A stretch of 64,000 bases of DNA from Gonapodya prolifera JEL478 (lineage: Eukaryota > Monoblepharomycota > Monoblepharidomycetes > Monoblepharidales > Gonapodyaceae). Under the pieces are notes generated by a model. The model did not search any database. It was not told where the DNA came from and was given only the letters and a program-made list of their open reading frames with translations. Shown here piece by piece: positions 54,447-64,000 of this stretch; the stretch's first letter is position 1, and each line of letters opens with the position of its first letter. The DNA is taken from NCBI GenBank assembly GCA_001574975.1, contig KQ965783.1, forward strand, positions 1 to 64,000, given 5' to 3'. The position numbers and the translations under genes are program-made.

Positions 54447-57330
54447 TTGTATTCAGATCTAGCTATACACAAATTTTTCCAGCCAGCCAGTCAACCAACT
54501 CTCCGCGTAGCCCTTCAACGCCGCTGAAATCGCACGTTCCAAGCCCCACTGATCCGAGAGTTTCCATCCGTCTAACAAGATGCACGTGAAAAGATGATTT
54601 GAGTTGCAAGAGCGTCTAAAAAGAGAATATTCCTTGTCGAAAGAGAAACAATGCAGTCCACAATCGACTTCGCCCACCAAGAGAAAGTTTCGAACACGAA
54701 CAATGAACCCATCAAAATAGAACCGTTGGAGCAGAAGTACCGTTTCAACGAATCTGAGACGTAGTAAGACCATGCGAACGAACCCCTACTGCAGGAGACG
54801 TGGTCCTACAGTAGCCTCGGAGACATGGTCAGAATCTGCTGTTCCTCTCCAATCACCGGGGTGACCTTTCTTCAGAGACGAAGTCCGGGAGAGGAACTTC
54901 CAGATGGGGAAACATGGTCAACAATGGACTCCACCCACCAGGGCAGTCAACAAAAACGAGCATGGGACCATGTGCAGCAGAAGGACTAGAAGTGCGGCAA
55001 CTACACTGTACGAGTTTCGATCCAGCGAGGAAGACGCAATAAAAACAAAAAGACGCGGTGAGCGTTGAAGACANNNNNNNNNNNNNNNNNNNNNNNNNNN
55101 NNNNNNNNNNNNNNNNNNNNNNNNNNNNNNNNNNNNNNNNNNNNNNNNNNNNNNNNNNNNNNNNNNNNNNNNNNNNNNNNNNNNNNNNNNNNNNNNNNNN
55201 NNNNNNNNNNNNNNNNNNNNNNNNNNNNNNNNNNNNNNNNNNNNNNNNNNNNNNNNNNNNNNNNNNNNNNNNNNNNNNNNNNNNNNNNNNNNNNNNNNNN
55301 NNNNNNNNNNNNNNNNNNNNNNNNNNNNNNNNNNNNNNNNTCAACCGCTTGACGCGCGTCGGCACTCCGGGGGACTCCGACCATCCCACCGAGAGATTCC
55401 CGCCCAGTGCGGGCCGAAGATGGCGCGACCGACGGCCAGAGGCGGTGTGGTGGCGACGTGTCTTAAGCCACAGACTCCAGACCAGACAGCGAGACAAGCA
55501 AAGCAAGAGAGAAAGATGAGAGAGGAAACACCGAGAGAGACAGGAGAAGTCATGAAGTGAGCCGAAGTGGAGACACGGTGCGGTCAGTTTGAGAGCATGT
55601 CTGAGGGAGAGCACAAAGAAGGAACTTGAAGTGAGATTGCGAGACACGACAGCTGAGGGAATGCAGAGATAGTCGCGAGAAATGCAAGACGTTTAAGAGA
55701 CTTGACGAAGGAGAGCGAGCCAAAGAACAAGTGCAGAAGAGATGCAAGAGGCGTTACAGAACGAGAAGTGTGGAACTTGAAGACAGAGAGTGAATTCAAG
55801 AGCTTGAAGGAAGACACGTTAGATGCAAGCAGACGAGAGACTTGAAGACAGAGAGCGAATCATAGCACGCGTTTCAAGACAAGAAAAGAGATAGAGATGA
55901 GTCCGACCAGCAAAGACGAGCGAAGAAGAGAGGAAAGGGAGTGACACAAGACCGAACGCGCTTCAAGAGAGAGGAAGAATGCATCGAGATGAGTGAATGA
56001 GATTTGAGCTGCATCCCCGAGAAGCAGAGGTCGAGAGAAGTCATCAGAGCGCCAAATGCCGCTTGGTAGCAGATGAGTAGCGGACTCAGCAGTTTGGATG
56101 AATCAGAGACAGAGAGAGCACGAGCCAATAGAGAGACCAAAATTGTGATGCGAGCCAGTCTGGAAAGTCTCGAGGTCTGGGTTGGGGGGAACGACAAGAA
56201 CGGTCACGACGAGGAAGACTCCAACCATATCAGACGCGACTCCCGGACTTCCCGCCGTTCATAGACGCGTGCGTCTTCCCCATCGTATCCTTCACGCGCG
56301 ATGGACTTACTTGCCAAAGAGGATGTTCGGGTGGATGTACGGAACCGTCCAAGTGTGATGGCCGCAATTGTCGACAGATTGGCAAAAATGAAGCAGGGTG
56401 GATTATAGTTTGTCGGATTAAGACGGGTCCATTTTGGGCTTTCGAGAATGACCGAACACGGGGGGTGTCCCATGGTTTTCTTGATGAGTGGGAAAGTATT
56501 ACGGTGTCGTTTGACACATTTCGTTCTCGGTGAGAGACGAAAGAATTTTCGTTGAAGCCTTCGGGGTTGTATCGAAAGCTTTCGGAATGATATTCCATCC
56601 GATGGGCCACAAGTGGCGCTAGCCAGGTTCGGCACCAGTATCCGTTCATTTCGACCCGTAATTTTGAACCTCGGAGCTCCAATTCCCCAAAGCGCGGTTT
56701 GCATGCTTGTCCACCCACGCCCTCTCATCCAAAGCGGGGGAAATCGGGATGTCCAGTATTTCCAAAATCGAGGTTCAGTGGAAGACATCGAGGTGAACGT
56801 TTTGAAACGCTGACGTGTGCGTTTGTGAAGCGTCACGTAAGGGCAGGGTTTCTACACACACAATGCCTCGAATGTATGATCGCATGTAACGCAAGCGGAA
56901 ACGAATCGCATCTTTTGTCGAATTTCCTGTTCTGCGATGACAGTGACGACGATAAGGTCAGGTTTGGGAGGGATCCAAGTGATGCCAACGGTAGCTGGGT
57001 AGCAGGGAGGGACGATGGAAGGTCCCGTCAAGCTTCAGGTCCACACGACACACTTTTGGACATCCCGACACCATCTCTTTCTCCAATCGCACCATCAGGA
57101 CCCCAACGATCCCACGCATCGACGGATGCGACAATCTTACGTTTCGAATCCCGACCCGATACCCACCATCGAGCCCCTCACGATATCACAAGCCGATTCC
57201 CATACGGTACAGAACCGAAATCTTTCTCATCAATCCCCACAGATCGCTCCCAAGATGGGTGCAGCCACAACGAACGATTCCGACTGACTGTTCCGAATAC
57301 TACAAGCAAGAACATCCGGATCTCGATTGT
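54447..57330. repeat. Dispersed ~3 kb repeat, copy 2
   Basis: Second copy of the element at 36490-39430, same orientation. The segment 54770-55073 is almost identical to 36850-37159, as are the bases just after the gaps. The rest has many substitutions and small indels, for example in the purine-rich tract and in the last 700 bases. No conserved reading frame is shared by both copies. The right end is approximate. Confidence 0.8.
55074..55340. other. Assembly gap (267 N) inside repeat copy 2
   Basis: Same flanking sequences as the gap at 37160-37403; the unresolved insert is probably the same repeated sequence in both. Confidence 0.98.
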
Positions 57331-57703
57331 GCCGGCCGGATCAAGCGGCATGCACCTGGACTCTCATGCCCGAATGGATAAAACACAACCAGAAGTCTGG
57401 TCGAAGTGAGGGCGGGTACCTGCGGTTACCTGTCACTTAGCATATTGTAAGGACGTATTCTTTCATGTATTCGCGAATGAATTAGTTGTGTCGCACATGC
57501 AAGTGTTTCTTCATTATTGTTAACGAGAGATCTTCTGTTCCCTCGTTGAGCTTCGCGGCCATACTATCCGTTGTTTACCCCCGTCGATCGTGCTACTCCG
57601 GCGGCACTCTGTAACAAGATAATATCACGGGGCGGAGCTGAAAGGCCTGTCCGACCCGTAGGGCGAGACGGGTAGGGGAATCAGTTGTCCATAATCCAAG
57701 ATT
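57331..57703. other. Spacer between repeat copy 2 and methyltransferase gene
   Basis: About 370 bases, no gene supported. It holds the 3' flank of the minus-strand METTL23-like gene. Confidence 0.4.
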
Positions 57704-58991
57704 TCAACTCCTCCGACCATCGTTCCTCTCAACCCCATCAAGTGTGATCTCTAACAAAAAGAGTCCATCAAACGTTGCCAAAAAAGTGGCCTTGTCGCCT
57801 TCGTACGCGTCGTCATCGGACTCGCTGTCCGAATCGCCTTCCGTCGTCCATGACGCGTCGCTGCCTCGGAGGTCCGACGGAGAGGGTGCGCGAGCGGACG
57901 AAGAGGAGCGCGATGAGGCGTCCGAATCGTACATCGCGAGAGATGCGAGAGCGGGTGCGATTTCGTGGCCGGGTTGGTCCAAGGTCACATCAGTTGTGTC
58001 GGCCACATCGCTGTGCAAAGCTTCCTGGTCTGGCGACACCGATTTCCTTCTGTCCAACATGTCTATTTCTCCCTTTCGATCTTTGCCACTTCCTCCTGAT
58101 GCGTGTCCATCCCGTTGCCTTTTCCACTTTACAAACCACCTCCCCAACTCGTCCTCTCCAAATCCCCACGGCCTCACTACCCCCTTGAGCTTCCACTTCG
58201 CTAACGCATCGGCGATACTCCGCTTAGATGACCGCTCGTGGTACGCCGACAGAAACGTTGCCCGGGGGAACTTGTGAAGGAGGTACGACACTGTGCACAG
58301 CAGGGCCGGAAAGTCGGCGGGGTCGTAGAAGAGGTCGGCACCTAGAATATACATGAGGTCGGAGAAAGGCGCCACCGTGGTGTCGACCTCGGTGATGGCC
58401 CCACACAAGTCGAGAATCCGCGATGCGGGATGGTGGAACGCGCCCCAGTCGAGGGGTAGAACCTCCACGCGACCAATTTCCTCGACTCCGCTGAGACGCA
58501 CGGTACGGGATAGGTTTTCCAGCACCCATGAGGGTGCCGAACGGTCTGTGAGGACAGCTCGGAAATCTCGGCCAAGTTCGAGCAGGCCCTTGGCGAGCAG
58601 GGTGCCTACGAGTCCTGTACCTAAACGGAAAACCTCACTGCGGTGTGTGGTCGCTGGTGTGACGAACTCGTGTTCTGTCCGAGACAGACCTGCTCCAAGC
58701 TCAAGGAACTCCACGCGATTGGTGGCGTGGACGCCCTGAACAAGCGTTTGAAGGTTGCTCGCAACCCAAAAGGCGAAAACCATGGCGGATGGCCAGGTGT
58801 AGGCCCTGCATGTGCCGAAATCGTTTCCAGAGGAACTTTGCAAGGGTTATTTTCCGCAGCACTCACGCGTAGTCTACCTCGAGGAGGTGCGAGACGACCA
58901 CGCGGATGGGGATGGATTCGCTTTCCTCTTCATCGTTGTTGTCAATGGTGAATGTGCATGTGAAGGGGATTTCTTCATGGAGAGACGGCAT
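57704..58991 (-). CDS. METTL23-like protein methyltransferase (Methyltransf_16 family)
   Basis: Starts MPSLHEEIPFTCTF at 58991. Intron 1 (GTGAGT donor after DYA, acceptor CATGCAG near 58815) joins in frame to AYTWPSAMVFAFWVAS. Intron 2 (GTCTGT donor, TTTAG acceptor near 58620) rebuilds the SAM-binding motif ELGAGTGLVGTLLAKG. Later motifs are AVLTDRSAPSWVLENL, VEVLPLDWGAF, MYILGADLFYDPADFPALL and ATFLSAYHERSSKRSI. The W(P)xA motif before the glycine motif and the D-F-Y-D block match the METTL23/METTL21 lysine and arginine methyltransferases. An acidic Ser/Asp-rich stretch (about 57760-57960) is inserted before a C-terminal strand FDGLFLLEITLDGVER, which completes the fold. Substrate unknown. 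Confidence 0.8.
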
Positions 58992-59182
58992 CAACGAATG
59001 TGTAAATTTATCAATCAAAGGTGGGAATATGTTATTATTCTAATAAATGAAGCCAGTAATCATCACAACGTCTCAAACACGATGCTATGTGGTAAAACGA
59101 AGTTCAAATCGTCGGTGCGGTCTGATCAACCCTTGTCTTACGACGTGCGTTGTACTTCAGACGTGCAGAGCGAAATGAAACG

Positions 59183-60241
59183 TTAAACGAAGTCAGAAGC
59201 CATCAAAGATTCAAAACGAACCGCGTCAAAACCCTGAATCTGCTGTATGTCAGAATCTTTGATCGGGTTACGCTCCTATGTTCGTTCCAAGTAGCGTCAG
59301 TACGCTTTCGCGCAGCGTCTACACAAGTAGCACTTACAAGATCCACAAGCGTGACTTTAGTCTCTGTGAAAACCTCACTGGGCACTCCCTCCTTCTCAAT
59401 CCTGTTTCCTGCCACTCTAATCGTCTTGATCTCCCCGCACTTGGCAATCTCTGAGGGAATAACCTCAATTTGATTATCGTCGGCGTTGAGCTCTTCTAAA
59501 TTAGACAGGTTTCCGATGGAGGGGGGCAGAGCGGTGAGACGGTTTCCTGCGCGTTCAAGATTGAATTGTTGAGTCATTCACATCAGTGAGATGCCAAATC
59601 GACAGCTCACCGTTTACGACAAGGACGCGAAGGTTTGTCAGCTTTCCCATAGACGCGGGAAGGGAACGTAAAGAGTTCTTCGAAAGGTTGAGTGTTCGAA
59701 GAGAGGTCATATTGGAGATGGCTGAATAAGTTGAGTCCGATAGCACACGAGAACCAGTAGATATGTCATAGACAGATCAGATTCATCTGGGTCGTCTGAC
59801 GGAGAGAAGCTGGAGGAAAACATACCATCCGGTAACAATCCAAGAAGGTTCCCCGCAGCGTTGAGTGTCTCAACCTTACTGAGGGTGAACAGCTCAGATG
59901 GCAGAGACGTGAAGGCATTATTAGCAAGATTAACCATCTTGACGTTGGAAAACCCGCCAATGGTTGAGGGCCTTGCGGCATAAACGTGTGGCATCGATCG
60001 AAGTTGATCACGACTGGTCTTCACAACATTGGACTCACAGCGAGGTGAACTTGTTCCCCGACAAATCAAGGCTCCTGACATTTCCGATGACATTGTCACC
60101 AAGCCCCGCTTCAAACACTCCGGGGAGCTCTTTCAAGCCCGCGCCCGCTAGGGAGAGGATTCCGGTTTTGCCGGCCCTTTCAAATCGCTGGCGAATGGAG
60201 GCGTTGGATGACGAGGTCGCAGAGGATTGCTTGTTACCCAT
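59183..60241 (-). CDS. Leucine-rich repeat protein, LRRC57-like
   Basis: Starts MGNKQSSATSSSNASIRQRF at 60241; the MGN start with Ser/Thr predicts N-myristoylation, as in LRRC57. The family signature ERAGKTGILSLAGAGL is followed by LRRs: VRSLDLSGNKFTSL, VKMVNLANNAFTSLP, VETLNAAGNLLGLLP, LRTLNLSKNSLRSLP, RLTALPPSIGNLSNLEEL and IKTIRVAGNRIEKEG. Introns fall between repeats. The final intron (GTAAGT donor after VTLVDL near 59344, acceptor ACAGCAG near 59240) joins in frame to IQGFDAVRFESLMASDFV and a stop at 59183, shorter than the C-terminus of animal LRRC57. It is probably a scaffold or adaptor at membranes. It follows the ankyrin gene by about 270 bases on the same strand. Confidence 0.8.
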
Positions 60242-60510
60242 GACTCCAGTTGTTTCAAACGAGCCGAAGCCGCCGACCGAAGCATCAATCAATCCACGCT
60301 CAACATTATTATTTCACGTCCGGGATACAATTTACTCTGAAAAATATAAACGCCCATTGCCAAGGGTGTACAAGTTGGCCTGTCCGTCATGTGTCCCGTT
60401 GCTCTGTTGGTACTTCTTTTCAAAGGTCTTCATGAAAGCATCGCGGGGGCTCAACACCGGAGCAGATGGATCCTTCCGTGGCGGGACAAGTGACTATAAT
60501 ACCAAAGCTA

Positions 60511-63500
60511 TCAATCGAACGCAGAGTTATTCCAAACACCTGGCAAACTCGCCTGCATTGATGCATGAACTTCCTCGAGTTCGGAAGGTTTTCGGGACGA
60601 CGCAGCCGGTTGGATTGCCGTGAGGACTCTGTACACCTCGACGGCGTCAATCTCGATCTTTTCTTCGTCGTCGTCATTTACCGGTCGCAAAGGTTTTCTC
60701 GAGGGCCATTCCACTGGGACGGGCTGCTTCTTGGGAAGAAGTTCGCTAAACTCGCCGGCGCGAACCTTCCCCCTAAGAATGTGGCTTGCCGCTCCAAAAG
60801 GCGTCAGCCCAACAACGTCTTCATGTGACAATGAATCTTGGACCAAAGTTCCATTGGCAAGAAGACGTTTCACAGTGTCGACGTAAGAGCCGCGAACGGC
60901 AAGGTCAAGAGCCGACCGAGACATGAAGTCCCGGTTGGTGGTAGCGCTGGAAGTGAACTTCGTGAGGAGATCGACCACTCGGTGATGGCCTTGAGAGGTT
61001 GCCACCATCAGGGGTGTGTGCTTAAAGACTCGGCTTGGTTGACACACAAGCTTGATCGCCTTTTCTTTATCAAGTTTTGAAATAAACTGAGTCAAGCTTC
61101 CGACTTTCCCGTGGTAGCTTGGTGATAAAAGAAAACTTGAGCTCACGAACTCGTGGACATACGTATCGAATGATCTCACCTTGCGAAATGAGCAGCATTC
61201 CACCCTCGAGCGTAGTCCATTTCAGAGCACTCTGCACCAACTTCGAGGAGCGCCTCAACCATTTCATCATAACCTCGGGACGCGGCAAAGTGTAGAGGGG
61301 TGATTCCATCCCTGTTTCGTGTGTTAACATATGTCCGGGCCTTCCAATGTCATTCCAGGGAATCGGAGATAAGATTAACAGGCAAATAAGATTAGCAAGC
61401 AAGTTATCTAAGCGAAGACTTACCTTGTCTTCCCCAAACGTATGCGATACCCATCTCATGTAAGCGCGAAGTCCGTCAGGGTTTCTTCCCACCGCTAAGG
61501 TTCAAACGCATGACCAAAATTTGTTTTAGTGAGGCACACGTGGCGTTCAGCTGAGACCATATTTACCAGTGTAGTGGGCAACTGTTTGATCCCCATAATG
61601 AGGATGTGCTTGACCTCTGAGGACCACTTGAATAAAAAGCTCTCGCTCTTGTGGACGGGTACGGAATGCAACAGAACGCGGATCGTCAGGGTACGAGCTC
61701 GTGAATACATCCACGTCTTTATCAAGTTCGTCCGACAAAAGGTAGTTCAGAAGAGAGTTCCGACCCTGGAGTGCAGCTACGTGGCAGGGAGACTATTTGC
61801 AACGTAACGCTCTGAATTCGTGTTTCGAAGACGTTGGGCTATGGGTCACTTACCGCTTTCACAGGCGACCATGTACTGAAAAAGTCGTCATCACCACTAT
61901 CATCTTCGTGATCTTCATCGTGTGCCTTTTTGCTAGGACCCCAAGTAAGTTTCAGCTTCCGGTAGAATTTGTCGCCAGCAGGGGCAGGATCAGAAGCCAC
62001 AGATTCTCCACCGGTAACTCCTGCCTTGGAAAAAGCTTCTTCACGTTTCTCCTTCTCCATTCGTGTGAGCAAAACGACAGGACTTAATCCTCCCAGCCCA
62101 TTTCTAATGAGGATTCGGAGCGCTGAAACGTTTCCTGTCGTGATTGCCCTACAAATCACCCAATTATCACCATGCATATAACGGGCAGACACCACGGGAC
62201 TACCAACCAATACGTTGGAGAACTTTGATTCAATTCAGAGTCGAGGCCGCCAGCACCTTCAGAAGCGTCGTTGTTAAGGCAAGCTTCAAACTACCTGATG
62301 CAACCACTCTTACCATTTGCCAGTTCACTACAAAAATTGCGTTTCGGCATAAAGCCATCTCGGCTTCCTCTATTGTTCCACAGTGTTCCAAAGGTGCCAG
62401 CGAGTAACTGTGCATCGAGCGCTTGCAGATCAGCCAGGACATATTTCCACATCTCATCAGTTCCACGGATTGAAAGCAGGCTGAATGCATTGAGGGAGCA
62501 TTCATCCGTGCGACTGAGTGATTGCTAGCGACCCAGTGTGCATGACGACTCAGTAACGCCGTGACCGAGATTGTATCCGATACCAAACTCACACTTTCCT
62601 CCTCTGTCAACAAATGGGAAAGCAAGTGACGTTTCTGAATTGTAAAATCCACGAGAAACATATCAACCGCACGAAGATTGGAGACAAGTGGCTCGTGAGA
62701 AACATCGTGGTCTTCAGATGATAGTGGTTCCCCTGCTGTCTCATCTTTTTCGATATCATCCAAATCGTCATCGGAATCTCCAGACTCATCATCATCATCT
62801 GATGAGATCTAGTGCACAATCATAAAGCTTGATTAGTGCCATATTATGTACGTAAGATGAGCTGTGCTCACCTGGAGTGGTGCACGGTTGCTGAGTTTTG
62901 CGATCTTACCCTTTTCCTTTTCGTCTTCAACTGGTACAGCTGCATATTGGCGACTCGCAGCTTCAAGCAGCGCTTTGAGGCACTCCGAGTGTCCGAAAAG
63001 GATGGACACAGCAAATAAATTCAAGTAATTATTGCTATTGCGATAAGACACGCGACAAGCAACGAGTGCTTCCTTTCCTGGTGGACCGTTAACCGTCAGT
63101 TCGAGTATTTTTGTTGCATCCCCACGGAAGCAGGCATCAAAAAGTGCGTGGTAACGGTCGGCCTCTTCCCCTGGTTGCGCGGTGGTCCACTTGAATGATT
63201 TCTGGATATGCAAAAGTTCAGGATCCATCAGCCCCTCAGCAACAGTGTCACGAATCAGACAGTCACCATTCTTTTCGCTTCTCCACCGTAGTATTGATAT
63301 GCTGTGCGCAATGGATCCACGCGATCGCGAGGTTCCTTCCCGCTTGATTGTTTCTCTTCCGTCATTGCTGAGATCGAGCTAGTAGTGTTCTTGAGCTCCA
63401 CAAATGGCTACACCGTGGGTTTTATGTCACTGCTTGAATCAAACAACACCGTCGAAATTCCACACCTACTTTTGCTCCAGATTTGACAAGGAGGGCTTCA

Positions 63501-64000
63501 CATGCCTTAATACGCTCAACGCGCTTTTTAACAACACCGATATTCCACTCTCGAATCTCGTCCGGGCTCAAATACTTTGGAATAAGCACACCAGTGTCCT
63601 TCGCTTCTTGTAGCAAGAGAGCTCCCATCTCCTCATCATCTGGACTCAAGGGGACTTCCCCGAGAGGCGCATATCGTTTGCTATTGGACGACCACCTATC
63701 AGCCTATCGTATTGTACCACAACGTCAAATAATCGAGCAAAAATAAGGAGGAAGGTATCACTCACCCACTCCCATTGTGCATCCAAGAGCCATCTTTTCC
63801 AACTTCCGTCTTCGGCTAGATTCCAGAAATACTCTTCATCCGTCACGTCTTTGTCGTCAGACGTAGCTTTTAGTGTCCCGGAGTATCGCAATAGAGTGCT
63901 TTCGGCTTCCTTGCTTTTTTCTCTCACAGTATCCAGAAGTGTAACGGTAGAAGTGCTGCTATTATTGTTGTTGAATCTCCAACTGCCAAAAAAAGTATTT
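60511..64000 (-). CDS. Ankyrin-repeat protein, 5' end beyond the window
   Basis: The gene enters from the right edge with a Ser/Asn-rich stretch and VREKSKEAESTLLRYSG, EEYFWNLAEDGSWKRWLLD, then IREWNIGVVKKRVERIKAC. Ankyrin units follow: YHALFDACFRGDATKILEL, LNLFAVSILFGHSECLKALL, NWVICRAITTGNVSALRIL, TVAHYTGKYG, ITPLHFAASRGYDEMVEALL, KHTPLMVATSQGHHRVVDLL and RSALDLAVRGSYVDTVKRLL. An acidic linker (about 62790-62700) and a Lys/Asp-rich insert (KKAHDEDHEDDSGDDD, about 61930) interrupt the repeats. The protein ends GVWNNSAFD at 60511 after a helical tail. At least nine short introns. It probably serves in protein-protein interaction; partners are not evident. Confidence 0.85.

Overview
The window is nuclear DNA of a fungus. 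A Zn2Cys6 (binuclear cluster) transcription factor, a family confined mainly to fungi, is present, and nearly every gene is cut by many short GT-AG introns of roughly 50-120 bp. The gene content (Dicer, a NAPE-PLD-type hydrolase, an LRRC57-like LRR protein, a METTL23-like methyltransferase, MATH-BTB remains) would fit an early-diverging, chytrid-type lineage, but that placement is inference. No bacterial operon structure, rRNA gene or CRISPR array is visible.

Layout. 1-2.4 kb: gene-free, with inverted and dispersed CAACTCGCT motifs. 2.39-3.48 kb (-): possible complex I assembly factor (NDUFAF4-like). 3.6-5.4 kb: intergenic, carrying inverted copies of a repeat that forms a dense array at 42.9-46.4 kb. 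5.5-8.6 kb (+): NAPE-PLD-like metallo-beta-lactamase in 12 exons. 8.8-9.0 kb: tRNA-derived SINE-like element. 9.3-10.7 kb (-): VWA-domain protein with an in-frame TGA ahead of a conserved tail. 11.1-13.9 kb (-): Zn2Cys6 regulator. 14.2-19.6 kb (-): full-size ABCB/P-glycoprotein-type exporter. 20.1-21.2 kb (-): 5'-truncated paralogue of the VWA gene in the same orientation, so the regulator and exporter are bracketed by direct duplicates. 21.5-27.4 kb (-): complete Dicer. 27.8-31.3 kb (+): long disordered protein with LEERLGRYG-type repeats. 31.6-33.0 kb (-): basic, Pro/Thr-rich protein with a Cys/His cluster and KEN box. 33.3-34.4 kb (+): MATH-BTB pseudogene. 34.8-36.1 kb (-): alpha-N-terminal protein methyltransferase. 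36.5-39.4 kb and 54.4-57.3 kb: two copies of a ~3 kb dispersed repeat, each interrupted by an N gap at the same internal point. 39.8-40.6 kb (-): frameshifted short-chain dehydrogenase. 40.7-41.2 kb (+): small secreted protein. 41.3-42.5 kb (+): F-box protein with a Cys-rich half. 42.7-46.8 kb: array of GTCTCCAAAA-anchored non-coding modules. 47.2-48.2 kb (-): unrecognised coiled-coil protein. 50.0-51.6 kb (-): nitronate monooxygenase, divergent from DPH1 (52.0-54.3 kb, +). 57.7-59.0 kb (-): METTL23-like methyltransferase. 59.2-60.2 kb (-): LRRC57-like protein. 60.5 kb to the right edge (-): ankyrin-repeat protein whose 5' end lies outside the window.

How the pieces relate: most genes are unrelated housekeeping functions. 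The one plausible functional pair is the Zn2Cys6 factor next to the exporter, a common arrangement for a pathway regulator and its efflux pump. RNA silencing is represented by a structurally complete Dicer. Recurrent single-base frame breaks in otherwise recognisable host genes (SDR, VWA paralogue, one junction of the disordered protein) could be real decay or residual assembly error; the N gaps and the 35-base G run containing an N show that assembly quality is a live issue here. Exon boundaries were read by eye from splice consensus, frame and family similarity and are most secure where both ends are quoted.
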